From NCBI GenBank assembly GCA_013203525.1, contig JABMQB010000883.1:1-6700 (forward strand): DNA of 6,700 bases. Direction: 5' to 3'. A program made the position numbers and the translations under genes. This DNA comes from Mariniphaga sp. (lineage in GTDB: Bacteria > Bacteroidota > Bacteroidia > Bacteroidales > Prolixibacteraceae). Position 1 is the first letter of the stretch. Every line of letters starts with the position of its first letter. The notes below the pieces were generated by a model that was not told the DNA's origin, ran no database searches, and saw only the letters and a program-made list of their open reading frames with translations. Shown here piece by piece: positions 1-6,579 of the stretch.

Positions 1-3000
1 GTTTTAATTCTTTTCGGCAGAAAGTGTATAAGTTGAAACCATTGAAGAATAAACGAGCATTGCTCATACCAATTTTTCTAATAAAGCCCTGAGGAAGGTT
101 ATAGCCTAATTCCACGCTCTTTAATCTCAGATAGGTGGCAGGTGGAGTCCATACATCAATTCTCATTCCATCAGTTGTATTCCTGGTATTTGTACGCAAT
201 GCCGGGTAGTATCCGGATACCCATTCTGTTGCAGGATCATAAGGATCATTTTCCGGGCTAACGGTTTGCCAGCGGTCCAGAAATCTTTCATGCAAACTTG
301 GATAACGGCCATACCCCCAAATATCATTGTTGCGAAAATTGATGGAATATAATGCGGCTCCCTGTAGCAGTACATTTAAATCAAATGACTTATAAGTCCC
401 GGCTATTGTCATACCATACTGCAACGGAGGATTAATATTCCCAAAACTCCAGTGATCGTAAGTCCGGTCATCATTGTTAATAATACCATTACCATCCATA
501 TCAATTATTGCCCAACTCCCTGGCAACATCTTTGAGTTTCCTCGGGACCCACCCAGCAGTGGAGCAGTTTCATACTGCTCCAGGGAAGTGTATCTTCCAT
601 CGTATTCGTGATTTAACAATCGGCCAGTATAACGGTCTTCATTGCTACGTCTCCATATATCCCATGAACTGCTGAAATCTGCTATTTCATCATGCAATAT
701 TTTCAAACGAGAATAAGTCGCATTTGCACTAATGTTATATGAGATATCATTCCCAATTTTACCTCTATGTGAAAACATTACTTCGATTCCACGGTTTAAA
801 TTGGAATTTATATTTTCCTGCGGAAATGAAGCACCGAATGTATTCGGAACAGATTGAATCCTTGTATCAAGCATTCCAGTATTTTTTCTTTGGAAAACAT
901 CCACAGAACCACCCAATTTTCCATCCCAAAGACTAAAATCAAGACCAATATTAGTTGTTTCTGAGGTAATCCAGGTAAGGTTATCGTTAACAACACCAGG
1001 GGCACTCATTCCTACCGTCAGTTCACCTGGACTGAACACATAGCCATCAGCACTACTACCTGAATAACCTGCTATATATTCAAACGCATTACCTGCATCC
1101 CGGCCACTTTCTCCATAAGAAGCCCTAATTTTCAGATTGTCAAGAAATGGAAGGTTATCTTTTATGAATGGCTCTTCAGAAATACGCCATCCTAAACTTA
1201 CCGAAGGGAAAAATGCCCAACGTTTTGCCCGTGCATATCGATAAGAACCATCATACCTCGCTACCGCTTCTAAAAGATACTTACTTTTATAATTATAGTT
1301 TATTCTGGTTAAATAGGCAGCCATAACAGCAAAGCTACGGTATCCGCTATTTGTTGCGGTGGTAGAAGCTCCCTCATTGATTATATCATGTGTATATATA
1401 TCAGTATACTGACGTTCTCCTCGTAGCATGTCTGAACGTGTACGGGTGAGTTCAGAAACAGCCAACACATTTAAATTATGGTCATCAAGAGTTAGATTGT
1501 AATCAAGTTGCCCGCGAACGTGTAGTCTCGTAAACAAATTTATTGTACTCCGATATCTATCTGAACCATATGTAGTTTGCCGGTCATCGATATAATAATC
1601 ATAAAGACCGTAAGCTCTCTGTAATCGTGAACTGTTATTTACATTGCCATCATAAGCAACCAACCCTGTAGCCTTTATTCCTTTTACAAATGGCAAGTTA
1701 TAAATAAGTTCAAGTGTTGATTGATATTGAAAAACATTATTGCTTCGATAACCGTCGATTTCCTTACTCATCATAGCATAAGGATTGGTATTTTCAGGAG
1801 GAAGAGCTGTCATATGGTCTTCATTTGCAATAGTATGATAGTTTTGACCTCGGTCATTTATCATGATGGGCTTAAACACCCAAAGGAAGGAGTTCCTAGG
1901 TTGTTGTTGTTCGCTATATCTTCCTGATACAGAAATGTTTAAAGACAAATCTTCGGATAAATCGGCAGTGGTTGTCGATCTGAAATTATACCTCCGGTAT
2001 TTTTGTATATCACTTTTTAAAAGACCATTATCTTCAGTGTATGCAAAACTCGAAAAATACCTAATCTTTTCAGAACCACCCCTAACTGAGACATTATGCT
2101 GTTGTTGGGGTACCCAATCATAGAAGCAAAGGTCAATCCAATCGGTATCGGTATACCCTGATTCACCTATTCTATATTTTTCTAGGATATCTTCGCTGTA
2201 ATAAGGGGCATTTCCTATATTTCTATCCATTTCATTTCTAATTAAACGATACGTATAAGCATCAATAGTTTGCTCTAACCCTGTAGCTCCTTTAATGCCA
2301 TATAGGCCTGAATAAGTTATTCTCATTTCTCCAGGCTTGCCTTTTTTGGTAGTTACGATAATCACACCATTTGCAGCATTCATCCCATAAATTGCAGCCG
2401 AAGCATCTTTCAAAATAGTAATACTTTCAACATCGTCTGGATTAAGTTGTGCAAATTCACTGATACCGTCACGTGTAACTCCGTCTATCACTATCAAAGG
2501 ATTTCCATAACCTCGAATACTAACCAAGTTGTCGAATACACCAGGTTCTCCTGTTCGCTGTCGAATTTGTAATCCTGGAACCTTCCCCTGAATATTACTA
2601 ACTAAATTCTCGGTTTTAGTAGCAACAATTTCTTCTGATTGAATAGAAGAAACTGAACCGGACAGAGTCCCTTTTCTTTGAACTCCATATCCAATGGCTA
2701 TAATTTCTTCGAGGTCAATTGTCTCTTCACGTAAAACAATGTTTAAAATTGTATTATTACCAACAGCAACTTCCTGAGTTTTCATTCCAACAAATGAAAA
2801 AACAAGAATAGCATCAGAGGGGACATTCCTTACAGAGTAGTTACCGTCTGCATCAGCAACAGCGCCGTTTGTTGTTCCTTTTACAATTACAGTTACACCC
2901 GATAGCGGTTGGCCACTGTAATCGGCAACTGTTCCTGTCATTTCTTTCTGGTTAAAAGAATAATTATTAATCTTGTTTTGATTTTTAACTGCATAAATAA

Positions 3001-3289
3001 TAATATGCCTGTCAACTGTTAGGTAGTTTATTTCTTCCTCATTAAACAACTGCTCGAGAATAGAATCAACAGTTTCATCTTTTACTTTTATATTAACTTT
3101 TCGTTCAATATCAATCTCATTATTATCGTACATAAACGAAAAAAACGAATGATCTTCGATATAGCTTAAAACTTCTTTGATACTTTCATTTTCGAAATCC
3201 AAGGTCAGCTTAGTACCTTGTGCATTGCTGTTTCCAGCAATGCTGCATAAAAGTCCTAATCCGCAGATAAAAATAAAAATTAGTTTCAT
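1..3289 (-). CDS. SusC/RagA-family TonB-dependent outer-membrane transporter with STN domain, 3' end outside window
   Basis: My translation from the ATG at 3289 stays open to the left edge, about 1,096 residues. Residues 1-23 are a signal peptide (hydrophobic core FIFICGLGLL, likely cleavage after SNA). Residues ~26-98 are an STN (secretin/TonB short N-terminal) domain and ~117-187 a carboxypeptidase-regulatory-like beta-sandwich (GTVADYSGQPLSGVTVIVKG). Residues ~207-316 are the TonB plug, including IRGYGNPLIVIDG and the SusC signature KDASAAIYGMNAANGVIIVTTKKG. The rest is aromatic-rich beta-barrel ending in the penultimate-strand-like FFNGFNLYTF. SusC proteins of this layout run ~1,050-1,150 residues, so perhaps 40-60 residues are missing. 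By family knowledge it imports glycan oligomers with a SusD lipoprotein lid, powered by TonB-ExbBD. STN domains signal to FecR-type anti-sigma factors; none is encoded here. Substrate is not readable from the sequence; the nearby GH9 remnant hints at a beta-glucan. No frameshift or premature stop is seen. Confidence 0.95.
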   Translation of the reverse strand, partial: MKLIFIFICGLGLLCSIAGNSNAQGTKLTLDFENESIKEVLSYIEDHSFFSFMYDNNEIDIERKVNIKVKDETVDSILEQLFNEEEINYLTVDRHIIIYAVKNQNKINNYSFNQKEMTGTVADYSGQPLSGVTVIVKGTTNGAVADADGNYSVRNVPSDAILVFSFVGMKTQEVAVGNNTILNIVLREETIDLEEIIAIGYGVQRKGTLSGSVSSIQSEEIVATKTENLVSNIQGKVPGLQIRQRTGEPGVFDNLVSIRGYGNPLIVIDGVTRDGISEFAQLNPDDVESITILKDASAAIYGMNAANGVIIVTTKKGKPGEMRITYSGLYGIKGATGLEQTIDAYTYRLIRNEMDRNIGNAPYYSEDILEKYRIGESGYTDTDWIDLCFYDWVPQQQHNVSVRGGSEKIRYFSSFAYTEDNGLLKSDIQKYRRYNFRSTTTADLSEDLSLNISVSGRYSEQQQPRNSFLWVFKPIMINDRGQNYHTIANEDHMTALPPENTNPYAMMSKEIDGYRSNNVFQYQSTLELIYNLPFVKGIKATGLVAYDGNVNNSSRLQRAYGLYDYYIDDRQTTYGSDRYRSTINLFTRLHVRGQLDYNLTLDDHNLNVLAVSELTRTRSDMLRGERQYTDIYTHDIINEGASTTATNSGYRSFAVMAAYLTRINYNYKSKYLLEAVARYDGSYRYARAKRWAFFPSVSLGWRISEEPFIKDNLPFLDNLKIRASYGESGRDAGNAFEYIAGYSGSSADGYVFSPGELTVGMSAPGVVNDNLTWITSETTNIGLDFSLWDGKLGGSVDVFQRKNTGMLDTRIQSVPNTFGASFPQENINSNLNRGIEVMFSHRGKIGNDISYNISANATYSRLKILHDEIADFSSSWDIWRRSNEDRYTGRLLNHEYDGRYTSLEQYETAPLLGGSRGNSKMLPGSWAIIDMDGNGIINNDDRTYDHWSFGNINPPLQYGMTIAGTYKSFDLNVLLQGAALYSINFRNNDIWGYGRYPSLHERFLDRWQTVSPENDPYDPATEWVSGYYPALRTNTRNTTDGMRIDVWTPPATYLRLKSVELGYNLPQGFIRKIGMSNARLFFNGFNLYTFCRKELK

Positions 3290-3361
3290 GGTTAGTAAAA
3301 TTTTAACAAAGAGGGATTTTAAATACACCCCCATGCATTTTCACAATTATTTTTATATTTT

Positions 3362-3480
3362 TATGCCCGTTTTAGCAGTGTTCTCGAAAAGGCACAAGCG
3401 GCAATTTGTCTCTTTTTCGGAATACTGTAATTAAAAACTTTAATGTACAGGCTTACTTTTTTGTAAGTCTGTATTTTTTT
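3362..3480 (+). ncRNA. Candidate small RNA antisense to the susC-like leader
   Basis: This is inferred from a strong plus-strand intrinsic terminator at 3446-3480 with no plus-strand gene upstream of it. Any plus transcript ending there would be antisense to the 5' leader of the minus-strand susC-like gene, and possibly to its start codon. Cis-encoded antisense small RNAs opposite susC-type genes (the DonS type) are known in Bacteroides PULs, notably those controlled by ECF sigma/anti-sigma pairs, which fits the STN domain of this transporter. The 5' end is a guess. A weak -7-like TATATTTT lies at 3354-3361, one base off TAnnTTTG, but I see no good -33 element, so the RNA could start elsewhere. 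Confidence 0.3.
3446..3480 (+). terminator. Intrinsic terminator, plus strand
   Basis: An 11-bp stem (TACAGGCTTAC at 3446-3456 with GTAAGTCTGTA at 3463-3473) closes a six-T loop and is followed by seven Ts (3474-3480). All 11 positions pair in plus-strand RNA, one of them as a G-U wobble. In minus-strand RNA the same position is an A-C mismatch and no T-run follows directly, so the structure is built for plus-strand transcripts. It sits about 160 bases upstream of the susC-like start codon and faces away from that gene. Confidence 0.75.
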
Positions 3481-3494
3481 GTTGATAGTTAAAT

Positions 3495-3511
3495 TAATAT
3501 TGGCAATATTA
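3495..3511. repeat. 17-nt palindrome, possible operator
   Basis: TAATATTG and CAATATTA form perfect 8-nt inverted arms around a single G, with looser AT symmetry outside. It lies about 205 bases upstream of the susC-like start codon, on the far side of the terminator. A regulator dimer could bind such a site, but in DNA this AT-rich a chance palindrome is also possible and no regulator gene is present to pair with it. Confidence 0.3.
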
Positions 3512-3927
3512 TTTTAATTAGCATATCTGATTTTAACATCTTTCTCATTTATTTCATAATCCAATAGAGTCAATACTTTCAAGTATCTCGCGTAATGATT
3601 CAGTTTAGCTTTAAAAGTATAATTGTGTTTTCCTATTATAATATACAGCAATGTCAATAGTATTATGTGCATGTTTAAAATCTAATACTATTAGACAGAT
3701 TTGTTGTTAAAGTTAAAAGATACTTTTTAAATTTAATGTTTAATAATACTTTTTATGAACTGTTGGAATGCAGGGAACCCGGTTAGAGTTTTCAATATTT
3801 CAATAGTTAGTTATCCTTAACAAGTTTTAACCATTTGAAAACTAACTCTGTATAGTTCAAGACTTATTCAAAATCGCATACCCTATTTGCAAGGTTATTT
3901 ATAAATTGGACAAAAAGCTTGCAAAAT

Positions 3928-5252
3928 ATGAAAGGGAATCTACCTGGCCAGGGGCAAAGAAATTTGTTCCGTCCGATATTAAAAGAGATTGTTAATCCGG
4001 AACATGAACTTGTGATTTTGTCACATCAGATAAATTGGCAGGAATTTGAAGATGGTTTCAACCCCCTTTATTCAAATACGGGGCAGCCGGGTGTCCCCAT
4101 CCGCAGCATGGTAGGGATTTTGCTATTAAAACGTATTTACAACCTTGGTGACGAAACGGTAATGGCACAATGTGTACAAAACCCCTATTTTCAATATTTC
4201 TGTGGAGAATCCGAGTTTCAGTGGAAACCACCTTGCGACCCTTCCGATATGGTTCATTTCCGCAAACGCATAGGCAAAGAAGGAGCAGAAAAGATATTTG
4301 GTGTTTCAGTAAATACACGTAAAGAAGAGATAAAAACCCGGGATTTATTAGTTGATACAACAGCCCAGGAAAAAAATATAACGTACCCGACCGATGCCAA
4401 ACTATTGGTTAAAGTAATTGCTGCCTGCAATAAAATAGCCAAGCAGGAAAGAATAAAGCAGCGGCAGAGCTATAAACGAACAGTGAAAAAGTTATTGCTG
4501 GCACAACGGTTTACCCACCATCCTAAGAGGAAAAAACAAAAAGGGCTGCGTTGCGAAAGCTGCGGACTATTGCTGGCAGGTTAGTTCGGGAACTGGAAAG
4601 GAAGCTGGGCAATGAGGCATTTGTCAGCCACCAGGCACTAATTGAGAATTGCGGTAAAGTTATAGAGCAGAAAAAGACAGATAAGAACAAAATTTACAGC
4701 TTATACGAACCTGATGTTGCATGTATTTCAAAATGCAAGGCGCATAAAAAGTTTGAATTTGGGTCAAAAGTATCATTTGCAATGGTACCCGGCGTGAACA
4801 TTATTGTAGGGGTAAAAAACTTTAATGGCAACCCAAACGATACAACAACCCTGGAACCGACACTTGAACAAGTGAAGGGAATCAGTGGTATAGAGTTTAA
4901 AAATGCCATTGTTGACAGGGGATACAAAGGAAAGGCAAAAGTCAATAAAACAATAATAGTATCACCAAAATCACCTAATCAAAAACAATCATACCAAAGC
5001 CAGACCATGCGGAAAAAATGCAGAAAAAGGGCTGCTGTCGAACCGGTTATCAGTCATGTAAAACACGATTGCCGAATGATAAAAAACTACCTAAAAGGAT
5101 CAGTTGGAGATGATATTAATGCATTTTTAGCCGCTGCTGGATTTAATTTACGCGAATTATTGAATAAAATCAAAGAAGAAATTCTTTGGCTAATTTTTAA
5201 TGTGTATAAATGGCCAAACCAATTAGCTATCATTCAAATTTATAAAACCTAA
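3928..5252 (+). CDS. IS5-family DDE transposase, split by a -1 frame change
   Basis: Two overlapping reading frames together encode one transposase of about 441 residues. The first frame (ATG 3928, or TTG 3919, to stop at 4584) gives the N-terminal DUF772-like part with PIRSMVGILLLKRIYNL, NPYFQYFCGE and CDPSDMVHFRKRIG, plus the first catalytic aspartate in LLVDTTA (codon 4354). The second frame, -1 relative to the first and open to 5252, continues with LRTIAGRLVRELERKL and contributes the second aspartate in AIVDRGYKG (4914) and the glutamate in AAVEPVISHVKHDCRM (5040), completing the DDE triad. ATG 3928 is preferred as start because NLFRPILKEI follows at the spacing usual in the family. The frames join smoothly if the A-run at 4531-4536 is read with one slip. 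This is either programmed frameshifting or a one-base loss; neither half alone has a full catalytic site. The enzyme would cut and join the element's ends. Confidence 0.85.
4530..4545 (+). other. A-run where the transposase frame changes
   Basis: The bases read GAAAAAACAAAAAGGG. In the upstream frame the codons are AAA AAA CAA AAA GGG. Moving back one base at either A-run restores the family-like continuation (HPKRKK then TKRAALRKLRTIAGR). Both runs hold an A-AAA tetramer on which a lysine tRNA could re-pair after a -1 slip, but neither is the strong A_AAA_AAG or A_AAA_AAA heptamer. One extra A at 4531-4536 would equally join the frames, so a deletion or a homopolymer base-calling error cannot be excluded. 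Confidence 0.55.
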
Positions 5253-5561
5253 AATTTAGTTCGATAGGATTAACTAGTTGTTAAAGCAGATTTTTTTGTG
5301 TTTTGATTTTTCTTCAGCTGAATACTTCTTGCGGGATACTTTCTAATCTCTTTTATTTTTGATTCGGCGATCTATCTTTTTGAATCTATAATTTGAACTT
5401 TTAATTGGTAATACTTTAAAAAATTCATCTCTTTATTTTTAAACCATCTATACAACTTAAACTAAAAACCTACATGAACAACCCAAAAATGGGGTTTAAA
5501 GAATTTCGTTTCATATAGATTTGCTCTAATATTACTTTTTCCTGATTTTACTATCAATAAT
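5253..5561. other. AT-rich spacer between transposase and GH9 fragment
   Basis: No gene is recognisable. The first ~35 bases probably hold the right end of the IS5-type element. The remainder is the 3' flank of the minus-strand GH9 fragment. A 5-bp hairpin (AACCC 5480-5484 with GGGTT 5492-5496) is the only structure near the GH9 stop and it lacks an adjacent T-run on either strand, so I do not call it a terminator. Confidence 0.6.
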
Positions 5562-6257
5562 TCAATCCTGAGATTCACTATACAAATCAGTTACCCGATC
5601 CCATTTCCCACCTCCTGATAAAATGGTATAAACCACGGCAGGGTAAGAAAGTGATTCAGGAATTGTAAACTCGCAACCACTCACATTTCTTCTATTGTCC
5701 AACCATTTGCGTTGGGCAGGCATTGTACTAATATCAGGAATCATCAAGGGGCATTTCTCTTTAAGTTGTTGTCTTGAATCTGCAGGTCCAAAAACCAGTA
5801 AGCCGGGTGCCGGTCCCAATCCTTTAAGTTTCATCGGATACGAATCATGATAAAGTGGATCTTCTACCCTGTTGAAACCTGTTCCTGACATAAAACATTT
5901 ACCTATAGGATTGAGTCCCATATTGTAATCCATCAATTGACTGGCCGCATCGATATACTTTTGCTCACGGGTTAAACGGCACTGCATTAAAATTGGATCG
6001 GCATATTGTCCTTGTGCAGTCTGACTTCCCCACCATCTGCTTGGTTCCGAAGTACCATTTGGCCAGGTATTCTCATTGAGTTCGCTTACCCGTCGGTCTG
6101 CAACTTTCTTTATCACATTTTTAAAAATCTTTACAACACCAGGATTCTTGGATCTTTCATTCTGAACAAGGTAGCTGAAAAAATGGGCTCCAAGCACCTC
6201 TTCATTTCGATTTAATTTTCTTGGATTTGCCTGATGGCTTATTATAATATACCCCAA
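5562..6257 (-). pseudogene. Glycoside hydrolase family 9 (cellulase-type), C-terminal fragment
   Basis: The open frame encodes about 231 residues matching the last half of a GH9 catalytic domain. Seen directly: DYNMGLNPIGKCFMSGTGFN (residues ~110-129), resembling the GH9 G-x-NP-x-G...TG-x-G-x-N segment, and WLDNRRNVSGCEFTIPES (175-192), which follows the second GH9 signature with Glu186 at the general-acid position. GH9 enzymes hydrolyse beta-1,4-glucans by inversion on an (alpha/alpha)6 barrel of ~430-550 residues. The first half, with the DAGD-type catalytic aspartates, signal peptide and any Ig-like domain, is missing. No ATG opens the frame: it begins at a TTG (6257), just after an in-frame TAG (6261-6263), exactly where IS3-element sequence begins, so the first few codons are probably element-derived. 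The active-site His-x-Arg of signature 1 reads HDS here, so the parent may have been a divergent member. An active product is unlikely. Confidence 0.8.
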
Positions 6258-6264
6258 TAACTAG

Positions 6265-6302
6265 ACAACAAGTTAAATGATAATTTTTAATAAACTTGTT
6301 GT
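6265..6302. repeat. Perfect 10-bp inverted repeat just upstream of orfA start
   Basis: ACAACAAGTT (6265-6274) and AACTTGTTGT (6293-6302) are exact reverse complements separated by 18 bases, ending one base before the orfA ATG at 6304. Transcripts entering from outside the element would fold this into a hairpin abutting the start codon and could hide it from ribosomes, a protective device known in other insertion sequences such as IS10 and IS50. Whether it acts so here is inference. Confidence 0.5.
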
Positions 6303-6303
6303 A

Positions 6304-6579
6304 ATGAAAAAAAGGAAAAAGTACACGTCAGGATTTAAAACTAAGGTTGTTTTAGAAGCCTTGCAAGAAAGGGAAAGTATTCAAGAGTTAGGTAGGAAAT
6401 ATGATTTGCACCCTACTCAGATTTCCACATGGAAGAGCCAGTTTTTATCCAATGCATCGAATATTTTCGAAAAAGGTATTGAGAAAAATGATGATGAAAA
6501 AGAGAAGGCAGAGTTGTTTAAAAAAGTAGGGCAGCTTCAAATGGAAGTTGATTTCTTAAAAAAAGTATTGAGGAAATAG
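6304..6579 (+). CDS. IS3-family transposase OrfA (HTH protein)
   Basis: A 91-residue basic protein starting MKKRKKYTSGFKTKVVLEAL. Residues ~7-55 form the HTH_Tnp_1-type helix-turn-helix (KVVLEALQERESIQELGRKYDLHPTQISTWKSQFL), which binds the element ends. Residues ~67-90 (KAELFKKVGQLQMEVDFLKKVL) have the heptad hydrophobic pattern of the leucine-zipper coiled coil used for multimerisation in this family. ATG 6304 is preferred over the in-frame ATG 6277 because the latter adds residues unlike the family (MIIFNKLVV) and lies inside the inverted repeat. The length is typical of OrfA (~90-100). The gene ends in an A7 run that allows a -1 shift into orfB to make OrfAB, the active transposase; OrfA alone usually acts as a regulator. 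Confidence 0.9.
   Translation: MKKRKKYTSGFKTKVVLEALQERESIQELGRKYDLHPTQISTWKSQFLSNASNIFEKGIEKNDDEKEKAELFKKVGQLQMEVDFLKKVLRK
6558..6564 (+). promoter_or_regulatory. Programmed -1 frameshift heptamer A_AAA_AAA
   Basis: In the orfA frame the codons are TTA AAA AAA GTA, so the seven As at 6558-6564 form a canonical X_XXY_YYZ slippery heptamer on which both lysine tRNAs can re-pair after slipping back one base. The orfA stop follows at 6577-6579, and the -1 frame is open from 6552 to the window edge, encoding OrfB. This is the standard way IS3 elements make OrfAB. I did not find a clear stimulatory hairpin or pseudoknot downstream. Confidence 0.75.

Larger units (their letters stand above)
3290..3918. 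other. Long AT-rich spacer between susC-like gene and IS5-type transposase
   Basis: I see no credible protein-coding gene here. The susC side (3290-3445) must hold the 5' leader and probably the promoter of the minus-strand transporter gene, but I could not place a clear Bacteroidetes -33/-7 (TTTG, TAnnTTTG) promoter on either strand. Identifiable structure consists of the plus-strand hairpin terminator at 3446-3480, the 17-nt palindrome at 3495-3511, a shorter palindrome (ATACTT-TC-AAGTAT, 3573-3586) and a pair of ATACTTTTTA direct repeats (3720-3729 and 3746-3755). From about 3815 the sequence probably belongs to the insertion sequence. No remnant of a FecR anti-sigma factor gene, the usual upstream neighbour of an STN-bearing susC, could be recognised on the minus strand. 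Confidence 0.6.
3815..5286 (+). mobile_element. IS5-superfamily insertion sequence (ends approximate)
   Basis: The element is defined by its transposase (3928-5252). The ends are tentative: the left segment from about 3815 (CTTAACAAG, then GTTTTAACC and GAAAACTAA) resembles, with gaps, the reverse complement of the segment ending at 5286 (CTTTAACAAC, then GTTAATCC and GAACTAA). Taking these as imperfect terminal inverted repeats gives an element of about 1.47 kb, a normal size for this type. No convincing target-site duplication was found. It lies between the susC-like gene and the GH9 fragment and is transcribed opposite to both. Confidence 0.5.

Noticed and set aside
739..2123. Several short open frames on the plus strand, and one on the minus strand in another frame (808-1005), inside the susC-like gene.
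   Set aside because: All lie within the continuous SusC reading frame and none resembles a known protein.
3177..3434. Plus-strand open frame of 85 codons overlapping the susC start.
   Set aside because: It overlaps the signal peptide and STN coding region of a clear gene on the other strand, shows no recognisable domain, and reads as low-complexity shadow sequence. Its nearness to the terminator is better explained by a possible non-coding RNA.
3788..3845. GTTTTCAA (3788-3795) and TTGAAAAC (3834-3841) inverted repeat near the IS5-type left end.
   Set aside because: The short AT-rich arms are about 40 bases apart with no matching partner at the right end, so this is not a terminal repeat; it may be chance.
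4058..4945. Minus-strand open frames opposite the transposase.
   Set aside because: They are antisense to well-conserved transposase sequence and show no independent protein features.
3703..5286. The 10-mer GTTGTTAAAG occurs as a direct repeat at 3703-3712 and 5277-5286, flanking the IS5-type transposase.
   Set aside because: If it were a target-site duplication, the sequences just inside should be inverted repeats, and they are not. A 10-base duplication is also long for this family, and the motif is low-complexity AT-rich sequence.
5480..5496. Hairpin AACCC/GGGTT downstream of the GH9 fragment as a terminator.
   Set aside because: The stem is only 5 bp and no T-run follows directly on either strand.
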